From JBGTGG01 sp964398945 (GTDB taxonomy: Bacteria; Bacteroidota; Bacteroidia; Cytophagales; Cyclobacteriaceae): a stretch of DNA of 36,264 nt. Below, in pieces: positions 1-6,021 of this stretch; the stretch's first letter is position 1; the number at the start of each line of letters is the position of its first letter. The stretch spans positions 1-36,264 of the forward strand of contig CAYNOT010000029.1 in the NCBI GenBank assembly GCA_964398945.1, given 5' to 3'. The position numbers were made by a program, and so were the translations under genes. The notes beneath the pieces are model-generated. The model ran no database searches. It was not told the DNA's origin and saw nothing but the letters and a program-made list of their open reading frames with translations.

Positions 1-68
1 CCAAACACGTCGCCAAGCCCGCCGAGTCGCCCGAACACACGCCGCTGATGAAGCATAAACAGCTATAG
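1..68 (+). pseudogene. mutS: Displaced native 5' end of mutS
   Basis: From base 3 the frame reads KHVAKPAESPEHTPLMK, then HKQL and a TAG stop at 66-68. The EHTPLMK motif is the conserved N-terminal start of the MutS mismatch-binding domain and matches the copy at 36195-36215. This is the original beginning of the host mutS, cut off from the rest of the gene by the element; the start codon lies outside the window. The four residues after the core come from element DNA. A short peptide of no evident function would be made if the native promoter is active. Confidence 0.85.
33..55 (+). other. attL: left attachment site in mutS
   Basis: This 23-bp stretch matches 36195-36217 with three mismatches, all at third codon positions of the shared EHTPLMK reading. 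The final 8 bases (48-55) are identical and are the likely crossover region. A 10-bp palindrome, AGCTATAGCT, follows at 61-70. Confidence 0.8.
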
Positions 69-136
69 CTTTCTGCAAGACAATTTTCCCCTTGTTTTTG
101 GCTCTCATCGCGCCTTACAAAGATCACGAAAGCCTC

Positions 137-156
137 ATGGTCCAGCTATGGTCCAT
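137..156 (+). promoter_or_regulatory. Left arm-type repeats ATGGTCCA (two copies)
   Basis: ATGGTCCA occurs at 137-144 and 148-155, 11 bp apart, so both lie on the same helical face. The same octamer occurs at the right end near the integrase start (35992-35999, 36022-36029, and an inverted pair at 36062-36081). Repeats shared by both ends of an integrated element are typical of arm-type sites bound by a tyrosine integrase or its directionality factor; that function is inferred. Confidence 0.6.
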
Positions 157-231
157 ATGTTTTTGCACGTCAGATCTCGGCCACGCCTGCCCTCTAGCGC
201 GTCTTTTTTTGACCACGGATATGCTCTGCGC

Positions 232-933
232 ATGACCACGCACCCGACCAAAGAGGCGTACTACCACGCCGAAGGCATTCCTCAGGCCGTTGCCTTGTTC
301 GACGAGCTGCATCCGCGCAGCCCGAACAGACGAAGCACTCACGGCGTGGACTTCACCATCTCCTTGGATGAGTTGCGCAAGCGCCTGGACACGCTGCCCG
401 ACGACACGCTCATTCCATCGGCCCTGGCCGCGCTGTGGCTCAGGATCAGCCAGACTGATGAGCGCGAACGTCGCAAGACCGACCCGCCGCCCAATCCCTT
501 CAAGAAGGTGGGCGCCGCCAAGAAGGCGCCCAAGAAGGCCATCCTGGAGTGGGATGCCGCGTGGCGCTTGAAGAAGATGGTGAGCAAGGGCGTCCAGGAC
601 ATGCACGCGTCCGGGGCTCAGGCCACAAACAAGGCGGCAGCCACCCTGCTGCGAAAGCTCCAATGGGTGATCGCGAAGGGCGAAGTGCTGGGCTGGATCG
701 AGCAGTTGCCTGAGGACGCGATCGCTGACATCCCGGTCAGCCAGTGGGAAATCCGTTCGCTGACGCTCCACGAAGCCCTGCTACGCCCGTGGCGCAATCC
801 CAGCGAGCAGAAGCTGTGGGTAGCCCGCTACCGTGCCGGCAATCGCCTGCTGGAAGCCGACGTCGAGAAGAGGGCACTGGCCGCCTTGGCCAAGCGCAAG
901 CCTGACAAACTCGCACCGCCCAGCCCGCTTTAG
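232..933 (+). CDS. Hypothetical protein
   Basis: A 233-residue soluble, charged protein that I do not recognise. It begins MTTHPTKEAYYHAEG, has an acidic helical part (DELRKRLDTLPDD), a Lys-rich stretch around residues 90-105 (KKVGAAKKAPKKA) and a C-terminal half with WEIRSLTLHEALLRPWR. There is no signal peptide or membrane segment. The frame is open further upstream to 148, but a start there would fall on an arm-type repeat and gives a low-complexity N-terminus, so the ATG at 232 is preferred; neither start has a good ribosome binding site. It is the first gene of a plus-strand block with the antirestriction gene, which suggests an establishment role by position only. Coding is likely because the composition stays protein-like to the stop. 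Confidence 0.6.
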   Translation: MTTHPTKEAYYHAEGIPQAVALFDELHPRSPNRRSTHGVDFTISLDELRKRLDTLPDDTLIPSALAALWLRISQTDERERRKTDPPPNPFKKVGAAKKAPKKAILEWDAAWRLKKMVSKGVQDMHASGAQATNKAAATLLRKLQWVIAKGEVLGWIEQLPEDAIADIPVSQWEIRSLTLHEALLRPWRNPSEQKLWVARYRAGNRLLEADVEKRALAALAKRKPDKLAPPSPL

Positions 934-939
934 GTGTCA

Positions 940-970
940 TCCCGCCCACCCATTTCCTTGGTGGGCGGGA
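940..970 (+). promoter_or_regulatory. 11-bp stem hairpin in the leader of the antirestriction gene
   Basis: TCCCGCCCACC (940-950) pairs perfectly with GGTGGGCGGGA (960-970) around a 9-base loop. No U-run follows, so it is a poor intrinsic terminator. It ends 36 bases before the ATG at 1007. A similar CC(C/T)CCCACC hairpin ends at the same distance before the next gene, which suggests a shared leader element or processing site. Confidence 0.55.
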
Positions 971-1006
971 TATTCAATACAGGCTCCCTCAACAGCGGAG
1001 CCTGAC

Positions 1007-1492
1007 ATGGCCAAGCGCAAGGGTGGCGCCCTCAACCGCCGCAAGTCGCTCATCAAGAGCCCCATCCTCAATCCCGTCACCACCCGGCTGATGTCGGACG
1101 CTGAAGCCTTGCGGCTTCATACGCCCTACTACCCCTACATCGCGACCGGACTTCCTTTCGAGAACGTGCTGTTCAGCAAGATGTCCGAGATCTGTCCGGA
1201 GTACACGGGTGGGTTGTGGTCGTATCACGAGCTCTCGAACGGCGGCTGGTACATGGTGCCTGACGACCATGACACCTACGAACTGACCAACGGGGAGGGC
1301 AAGCGCTACCCCATGAGCAAGGACGGGGCGGGCCTGACCGTCACGCAGTTCCTGGTCAATCATCTGAGCTGGTACTACCACCAGAAGGGCGACGACGAAG
1401 CGCGTCGTGCGGCGATCGCCAACTTTGAGGCGCTGCGGGAGTACGGCCGTCAGCATCCGGACGCGGAAGCGATCTACTGGGTGCTCGATTAA
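1007..1492 (+). CDS. Antirestriction protein, ArdB/KlcA family
   Basis: A 161-residue protein. Residues 63-86 (beginning CPEYTGGLWSYHELSNGGW, then YMVPDD) match the conserved core of KlcA/ArdB, where the equivalent reads C-EYSGGYW---L-NGG---APD. The C-terminus YGRQHPDAEAIYWVLD also matches the family's ending. ArdB/KlcA proteins are made early after plasmid entry and relieve type I restriction without mimicking DNA as ArdA does. The ATG at 1007 has a GGAG ribosome binding site 6 bases upstream and leaves a basic N-terminal extension (MAKRKGGALNRRKSLIK) absent from the shortest family members. It follows the unknown gene by 73 bases containing a strong hairpin. It would help the element survive in a restricting recipient, while the element itself carries a type III system. 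Confidence 0.88.
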   Translation: MAKRKGGALNRRKSLIKSPILNPVTTRLMSDAEALRLHTPYYPYIATGLPFENVLFSKMSEICPEYTGGLWSYHELSNGGWYMVPDDHDTYELTNGEGKRYPMSKDGAGLTVTQFLVNHLSWYYHQKGDDEARRAAIANFEALREYGRQHPDAEAIYWVLD

Positions 1493-1510
1493 CGAGCTAT
1501 AGGTGCGCTC

Positions 1511-1539
1511 CCTCCCACCCAACGGACCGAGGTGGGAGG
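1511..1539 (+). promoter_or_regulatory. 9-bp stem hairpin in the leader of the next gene
   Basis: CCTCCCACC (1511-1519) pairs with GGTGGGAGG (1531-1539) around an 11-base loop. The right arm contains a GGAGG that could serve the ATG at 1546, so folding would mask that start. The stem ends 36 bases before the ATG at 1576, matching the leader of the antirestriction gene. Confidence 0.5.
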
Positions 1540-1575
1540 AGGACCATGGCCAGCACACCAACACGGAGAACTGCC

Positions 1576-1854
1576 ATGACGAACTTCTTGAAAGCCTACT
1601 GTTTGATGACGTACCTCGAGCGCCACCCCACGGCTGAGGCCAGCATGAGTGCACGCATCAGGGTTGCCGATCTCGTCTTCTCGAAGACCGACGAGGCCAT
1701 CGAGAGGCATGGGGTGGACGATTGGGAGAAGATCTTGCGGGTTGTTCACAAGGCGGTTCTGCCCCTTGCCCGCTACGACATTGAAACCGATCGCCTGGAC
1801 CGGGAGCGGCCAGGCCAAACTACGAAAGCGCCAAAGGAGGATTGCGATGCGTAA
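1576..1854 (+). CDS. Hypothetical small protein
   Basis: A 92-residue, mostly helical soluble protein (MTNFLKAYCLMTYLERHPTA..., ending PGQTTKAPKEDCDA) of no family I recognise. Two in-frame ATGs are possible: 1546, with GGAGG lying in the right arm of a hairpin, and 1576, with GGAG 8 bases upstream. I prefer 1576 because its spacing from the preceding hairpin copies the antirestriction gene and because residues between the two starts (ASTPTRRTA) look like untranslated leader. It lies 83 bases after the antirestriction gene on the same strand and probably shares its transcript. Its end overlaps a 9-codon reading frame and is followed at once by a strong terminator. Confidence 0.6.
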   Translation: MTNFLKAYCLMTYLERHPTAEASMSARIRVADLVFSKTDEAIERHGVDDWEKILRVVHKAVLPLARYDIETDRLDRERPGQTTKAPKEDCDA

Positions 1855-1876
1855 ACGCAAGCTCCGCAGAAGATAG
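1847..1876 (+). CDS. Possible 9-residue basic micropeptide (MRKRKLRRR)
   Basis: AAAGGAGG ends 6 bases before the ATG at 1847, the best Shine-Dalgarno match in this part of the window, yet the frame is only nine codons before TAG at 1874-1876. The peptide would be Met, seven Arg/Lys and one Leu. The frame overlaps the last 8 bases of the preceding gene, so translation could be coupled, and the terminator stem starts 5 bases after the stop. It may be chance, a leader-type peptide, or the remnant of a longer gene. The sequence alone cannot decide. Confidence 0.3.
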   Translation: MRKRKLRRR

Positions 1877-1880
1877 AAAG

Positions 1881-1917
1881 ACCAACGGCGCCCGAGGGCG
1901 CCGTTGGTTGTTGTTTC
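1881..1917 (+). terminator. Bidirectional intrinsic terminator
   Basis: ACCAACGGCGCCC (1881-1893) and GGGCGCCGTTGGT (1896-1908) form a perfect 13-bp stem with a 2-base spacer, followed by a T-rich tail (TGTTGTTT) and preceded by an A-rich stretch. It lies between the plus-strand block and the convergent pilin gene and could stop both. Confidence 0.8.
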
Positions 1918-1931
1918 GAGGAACAGTTGGA

Positions 1932-2534
1932 TCAGTTCGACACGAAGGTGATCGAAGCGCGACCGCCAGTACCGCGGCAGTTCGCAGCAATCTTCCCCTC
2001 ATCCAACGCAACTTGGGTCGCGCTGTAAGTGTCCTGGACGATGTCGGCGGCAGCGCTCGGCGCCACAGTAGCACTGGTGCCGACCAGGACCGTTCCAAAG
2101 TTCTGGACAGCAGCACCCGCCAATCGGATGCATACATCGGTCGGAACGTTGGTGTAGCCGATCTTGAAGTACCGGTCTGGAGTGCCCACCGCCGTGCCGT
2201 TTCCACCGGCTGAAGACGACGGCGCAACAGTCACGGTGCCCTCCCACTGGTTCTGGATGGAAGTGACCGAAATGTTCATATTGGACGGGAAGATCTCCGC
2301 ATTGTATGCGGCCGCCAGATTGATCCGGTCGTAGTTGCCGGTGGTGAACAGCGCCTTGACACCTGCTTGCGCCGAAGACAGCAGCTGCGACTCAAAGGTC
2401 GCATTACGTCCAGCCTGGACGCGCGGGTAGACGATGAACGCTGCAACGGCCAGTGCGGCGATGATGGCCAGCACCAACAGCAATTCGATCAGCGAGAAGC
2501 CGCCTTGGGAGCGGCCTTGTTTGAAGTTCTTCAT
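1932..2534 (-). CDS. Type IV prepilin, PilS-like major pilin
   Basis: A 200-residue prepilin. After the basic leader MKNFKQGRSQGG comes the processing site G|FSLIE with the conserved Glu at mature position 5, then the hydrophobic helix ELLLVLAIIAALAVAAFIVY used for membrane insertion and filament packing. The globular part has two cysteines (DVCIRLAG and AANCRGT) near the C-terminus, the usual disulfide of type IV pilins. Length and layout match the thin-pilus pilins (PilS) of conjugative plasmids. No prepilin peptidase, assembly ATPase or platform protein exists in the element, so assembly would depend on host or helper machinery. Two small DNA-binding-like genes lie upstream on the same strand. 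A second, far larger pilin is at 20724. Confidence 0.85.
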   Translation of the reverse strand: MKNFKQGRSQGGFSLIELLLVLAIIAALAVAAFIVYPRVQAGRNATFESQLLSSAQAGVKALFTTGNYDRINLAAAYNAEIFPSNMNISVTSIQNQWEGTVTVAPSSSAGGNGTAVGTPDRYFKIGYTNVPTDVCIRLAGAAVQNFGTVLVGTSATVAPSAAADIVQDTYSATQVALDEGKIAANCRGTGGRASITFVSN

Positions 2535-2614
2535 GGGAAAAGGTCTCTGAGTAGGTTATGCAAGCAGCCCTTACCCAGGGCCTTCGCCGCAACCTAAACA
2601 GAAAATGAACATAG

Positions 2615-2881
2615 TCAACGGATCATGCGCTTGGGCCCATGAGATCTGCTGTTTTCGTTCGCATTTTCTGCATCAGCTTGCGGCTGATACACCCACTTCT
2701 CGTCGATGGCCTTTTGCAAGATCAATCGCAGGTAGGTCGACAGGGTCATGTTGCTTTCCGCGGCCAGCGCTTCAATCTGCTCAGCCTGTTCGGCATGTAC
2801 GCGGGCGGACACGGGCTTTTCCTTGATGGTGATGTGCTGGTCAGGCGCCAGCCGTCCGTAGTTGGATCCAATCTCTCGCAT
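2615..2881 (-). CDS. Small ribbon-helix-helix-like protein, paralogue of its neighbour
   Basis: An 88-residue protein. After a short N-terminus it reads KPVSARVHAEQAEQIEALAA and then ESNMTLSTYLRLILQKAID, the pattern of a ribbon-helix-helix/CopG-type protein: a beta strand followed by two helices with the S-STY turn. Its neighbour at 2895 has the same core with S-MT-STY, so the two are tandem duplicates. Such proteins bind DNA as dimers and commonly repress their own operon or act in relaxosomes. It lies 80 bases upstream of the pilin start and 13 bases after its paralogue, and may regulate the pilin. The assignment rests on pattern and not on a search. Confidence 0.65.
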   Translation of the reverse strand: MREIGSNYGRLAPDQHITIKEKPVSARVHAEQAEQIEALAAESNMTLSTYLRLILQKAIDEKWVYQPQADAENANENSRSHGPKRMIR

Positions 2882-2894
2882 AGTGGTCTCCGCC

Positions 2895-3143
2895 TCAGGG
2901 CATGCGAGGCTTGGCAGACGACGTAGCGACCGCCGTCATCTCGAGCTTGAACACCCAGCCTTCGGCAATGGCCCGCTGGATCACGTGCCGGATATAGGTC
3001 GACTCGGTCATGTTACTGGCGGTGGCCAGCTGTTCGAGGTTCTCAGCCTGTACGCCACTAATGCGGGTGCCAACGACCCGTGCCTTCTTGATTGGCTGCT
3101 TGTCCGGAATGATCTTTCCGGTGTTCTCGCCGCGCTTCCGCAT
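2895..3143 (-). CDS. Small ribbon-helix-helix-like protein, paralogue of its neighbour
   Basis: An 82-residue protein starting with basic MRKRGENTGKIIPDKQPIKK, then ARVVGTRISGVQAENLEQLA and TASNMTESTYIRHVIQRAI, a strand-helix-helix layout closely matching the protein at 2615. The shared features are the SNMT-STY turn, an I/L-rich second helix and an ending E-WV(F/Y). The ATG at 3143 is the first gene of the pilin transcript. A 25-bp inverted repeat (3153-3177) lies 9 bases upstream, a natural operator for an autoregulating ribbon-helix-helix protein. Two such paralogues in tandem could form heterodimers. DNA binding is inferred. Confidence 0.65.
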   Translation of the reverse strand: MRKRGENTGKIIPDKQPIKKARVVGTRISGVQAENLEQLATASNMTESTYIRHVIQRAIAEGWVFKLEMTAVATSSAKPRMP

Positions 3144-3152
3144 GATGTCGCC

Positions 3153-3177
3153 CTCGTGGTCGTGATGTAACCACGAG
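3153..3177. promoter_or_regulatory. Inverted repeat upstream of the small DNA-binding-like genes
   Basis: CTCGTGGT (3153-3160) and ACCACGAG (3170-3177) are perfect inverted repeats with a 9-base spacer, 9 bases upstream of the start at 3143. The position fits an operator for the ribbon-helix-helix pair or a structured leader. Confidence 0.45.
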
Positions 3178-3249
3178 TAGCAGAAGGTTGGCGTTCGTCA
3201 ACTTGAGGGGAAGGATCGGGCTAGGCCACCTCCCCTATGTCCGACGTTC

Positions 3250-3268
3250 GCCTAGGAATTTCCTAGGC
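3250..3268. promoter_or_regulatory. 19-bp palindrome in the divergent intergenic region
   Basis: GCCTAGGAA (3250-3258) and TTCCTAGGC (3260-3268) are perfect inverted repeats around one base. It lies midway between the divergent genes starting at 3143 and 3360, so a dimeric regulator bound here could act on both. The surrounding 3200-3350 is more AT-rich than the genes and probably holds both promoters; I could not fix -35/-10 boxes. Confidence 0.45.
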
Positions 3269-3359
3269 CCAGCCTGTTTTTCGCCTACAAATTCTTATTG
3301 CAATGCCATTGCCCGCCTTGGAGTATAGGAGCCATCGCAAGACACCATAGGGGGTGGTG

Positions 3360-4475
3360 ATGGAGCTTCAACACGGTTGGCAATCTTGTCGCGCATGCCA
3401 TCAAGCCGGTTGCGATGTTCGGGTAGAAGGCGACTGGCACCTGCGCGCCAATCCAGGCTATTGGGGCGCAAGCGAGCCAAAGACGTTGGTGCTCGGCTTT
3501 TCCAAGGGCGCCACCCAGATTGCTGCCGCCAGGACAGGAGGCTTCGACGGCGTTGCCTTTGCCGGCCCCATGCGGGGGCGGCTGGCGACGGTGCTGAGCG
3601 AACTTCAAATTGATCTGGACGGCCAGTCGATCGATGAGGCGTTGACCGCCCGTAGCCGTCTCATAGGTGCCGCTTCCCTGGTCCGTTGCGGGCTGTCTGT
3701 CATGGAGAAAGGCAAGCTGGTAAGCAGTGGCACCATCATGCCCAAGGCCATGCGGTCCTCACTGCCGCTGCAGGCCATGCGGACCTGCATCGCCAGGCAC
3801 CTGAGCCCTCTACCCCAGAGCGTGGAACAGGTAGTGCTGTTGGGCACTACGGCGGCTTACGTGAAGGGGGTGAAAGCGCTCATGCGCCAGCAGTTTCCCG
3901 ACTACCGGGAGATCAATGACGTGGCATTTTGCGCGCAAGGCCGCGCGTGGGTGTTCGCCTCCCATCCGAGCCCTGCCAACGGCACCTTCCAGGCATGGGT
4001 GGACGGGGCTCCCACCACCGAGGCTGGCCGCAAGAAGCACTTGGCGCTGCAGGCCCTGGGGCGTTCCGTTCGCCCGGAGCAGCGCGAAACAACTGTGGCT
4101 ACGCCCGTCGCCCCACTCCCGAGGCAGGCCACGCTTCCTGCCCCACGCGCTGCCCCACGCGCGATCGCGCCATCCTCTGGCGACGCCTCAAACGATGACC
4201 GCTTCGCCCAGACCTTCCATCTGGTGAGGCATGACGGACGCAAGATCATTCCCGTCCGGATGAAAGACCGAGACACTGGGCGTGTAGCGTTCCGCGTCGC
4301 CATGATGGGCAATACGAAGGAGGGACAGCGCGAGGTGTTCGACGAGGCCGAGCTTCTTCGCTTATGTGAGAGCGGGCAGTTTCAGGTTCGTGCTCAACCC
4401 CTGGACAAGTCCACGCCTGCGAACTTCGTGCGGCCAACGCTCAACCACAGGATCGTGAAGGGCGCTGCCATCTGA
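3360..4475 (+). CDS. Possible uracil-DNA-glycosylase-fold protein with C-terminal extension
   Basis: A 371-residue protein. The N-terminus has a paired-Cys motif (SCRACHQAGC). Next come ANPGYWGASEPKTLVLGFSK, VVLLGTTAAYV and WVFASHPSPANGTFQAW. The last resembles the HPSP motif 2 and the first the loop-1 region of family 4-like uracil-DNA glycosylases, which remove uracil from DNA. The usual catalytic loop is not convincing, so an inactive or altered relative is possible. A Pro/Ala linker (about 240-275) leads to a C-terminal part (RFAQTFHLVRHDGRKIIPVR...) that I do not recognise. The frame is open from 3354, but the ATG at 3360 follows a G-rich run that can serve as ribosome binding site. It is divergent from the pilin block and alone in its transcription unit. 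Coding is sure; function is tentative. Confidence 0.6.
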   Translation: MELQHGWQSCRACHQAGCDVRVEGDWHLRANPGYWGASEPKTLVLGFSKGATQIAAARTGGFDGVAFAGPMRGRLATVLSELQIDLDGQSIDEALTARSRLIGAASLVRCGLSVMEKGKLVSSGTIMPKAMRSSLPLQAMRTCIARHLSPLPQSVEQVVLLGTTAAYVKGVKALMRQQFPDYREINDVAFCAQGRAWVFASHPSPANGTFQAWVDGAPTTEAGRKKHLALQALGRSVRPEQRETTVATPVAPLPRQATLPAPRAAPRAIAPSSGDASNDDRFAQTFHLVRHDGRKIIPVRMKDRDTGRVAFRVAMMGNTKEGQREVFDEAELLRLCESGQFQVRAQPLDKSTPANFVRPTLNHRIVKGAAI

Positions 4476-4487
4476 GGGGGGTGGCCT

Positions 4488-4586
4488 GCGTCAGCGGAGA
4501 AAAGCGGAGCCGCCGCAAGCGCAGCGCGCGTCAGCGGAGTGGAACGGAGCCGCCGCCCTGCGTCAGCGGAGTGAAACGGAGCCGCC
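4488..4586 (+). repeat. Three 27-bp degenerate tandem repeats
   Basis: Copies at 4488-4514, 4528-4554 and 4560-4586 share GCGTCAGCGGAG at the start and CGGAGCCGCC at the end, with a variable A/G-rich middle. They fill the 3' flank of the preceding gene. The rest of 4476-4868 (393 bases) holds no convincing gene; the open frame on the plus strand there is repeat-derived. Confidence 0.75.
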
Positions 4587-4868
4587 CTGTCCTTCCTGGA
4601 CCGCGAGCTTCACGGCACCCCAGACTGACGTCGATGGTGTTGGCCCGATCTGGCTTCGCAGGCGGCAGGGATAGGATGGGCTTCGGGAGGGATTTTGTGT
4701 ATCCGCTCGCAGCACGGCGGAGAGTAGGAGTTTTCTGATTTTCGACTAGGCCAGGATCGCCCGGCCTGCCGGCCTCAATGGGTGGCCAAGATCAGTCTTT
4801 GCACCATGGCCGAAGCCTCTACTGACCGTATTATTGTCTGAATCCTTCTTGCTTTACGAGGCTGGAAC

Positions 4869-5921
4869 TTGGAATGCTTCCGAATCGACGAAAGCGGCTA
4901 CACAGGCTTTGACCTGCTGAACTCGGAGCAGAGGTTCCAAGGTGCGACGGCGATCGCCATCGACGACGGCGAGGCCAGGCGCCTAATCCGGGAGCACTTT
5001 CCCAAGCTGCAGGCGGGCGAGCTCAAGTACCGGGCCCTAGCGCGACGACCGAGCAATCGTCACCGGCTGATGACGCTGCAACGCGACTTGCTGGGCCACT
5101 ACAAGTGCGTGACCTACGTCTGCGACAAGCGTTACCTGTTGCTGTTGATGTTCCTGGACTATGCCGTCGAGCCGTTCTACTACGAGCGCGGAATGGACTT
5201 CTACCAGGACGGGCAGAATTACTCGCTGGCATCCCTGCTGTACGCGGTGGGGCCGATGCTTCTCGGGCCGGGCGCTCTCGACCGTCTGCTGGCAAGTTTC
5301 CAGCGCGCGGTAAAAGAAAAGAGCCCGGCGGCGCTCGCCGACCTGGTCCAAGCCGCGCGCGCCTCGCGCTGGAAGGAATTGCCAGAGGCGCTGGGACCCT
5401 TGGCGCAGTTCGCCGCCCCTGAGTGCCTGCGAGCGATCGCCACCCCCGGCGTCAGCACGGATGCCGCCCTGGTGGTGCTGCAGTCACTGGTCAGCCGAAT
5501 GGAGGCCATGGCCAACGGTCACTATCGGGTCGAGCACGACCAGTCGAAGAACCTGCTCACCTATCACGACTTGCTGCAGCGCTACATCCGCCACGAAGAC
5601 GTGGTTACGTTCCGCCAGTCGGAGATCGCCAGCATCACTTTTCCGCTCAAGCTTCAGTCGGTGACACAGGTCGATTCCAGGAACAGTCCTGCCGTGCAAT
5701 TGGCGGACGTGATGATCGGCGCGGCCATCGAAGCGGCGAACACGCTCACGGGGCAACGTGTCGGGGCACTGGACGCGGGTGAGGTCATGACACTTTACGC
5801 TGATCACCAGCTGATCCACATGCTGCCCTCGATCGATTTCGACGAGCAGAAGCGGTTCCGCCAGGGGACGCAGGCGTCCCAGGTCATCGACTACTTAGCG
5901 GAGAACTTCCACAAGCCATAA
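4869..5921 (+). CDS. DUF3800 domain protein, candidate defence effector
   Basis: A 350-residue protein with the DUF3800 hallmarks: DESG at 7-10 right after the first strand (MECFRIDESGYTG), ELKY at 51-54, an Asp in YVCDKRY near 86, HDQSK at 223-227 and QLADVMIGA at 277-285. DUF3800 is predicted to have an RNase H-like fold with these acidic residues as the metal site, so nuclease activity is plausible but untested. The start is a TTG at 4869 with GAGG 7 bases upstream; no ATG would keep the DESG strand. An SMC-like ATPase gene follows after 100 bases on the same strand, which contain a 6-bp hairpin (5980-6003). The pair is probably one operon. Confidence 0.8.
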   Translation: MECFRIDESGYTGFDLLNSEQRFQGATAIAIDDGEARRLIREHFPKLQAGELKYRALARRPSNRHRLMTLQRDLLGHYKCVTYVCDKRYLLLLMFLDYAVEPFYYERGMDFYQDGQNYSLASLLYAVGPMLLGPGALDRLLASFQRAVKEKSPAALADLVQAARASRWKELPEALGPLAQFAAPECLRAIATPGVSTDAALVVLQSLVSRMEAMANGHYRVEHDQSKNLLTYHDLLQRYIRHEDVVTFRQSEIASITFPLKLQSVTQVDSRNSPAVQLADVMIGAAIEAANTLTGQRVGALDAGEVMTLYADHQLIHMLPSIDFDEQKRFRQGTQASQVIDYLAENFHKP

Positions 5922-6021
5922 CCACGCAAGGAAGCACGACCCACCTGCGCCAGAGCGCGGGTGACCGATCAACAACGCCAAGGACGCCGCTCAGAGTGTC
6001 CTTCTGTGTAGAGGGGGCTGT

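Noticed and set aside
4481..4738. 85-codon plus-strand frame after the glycosylase-like gene
   Set aside because: Its N-terminal half is translated repeat sequence and it lacks a ribosome binding site.
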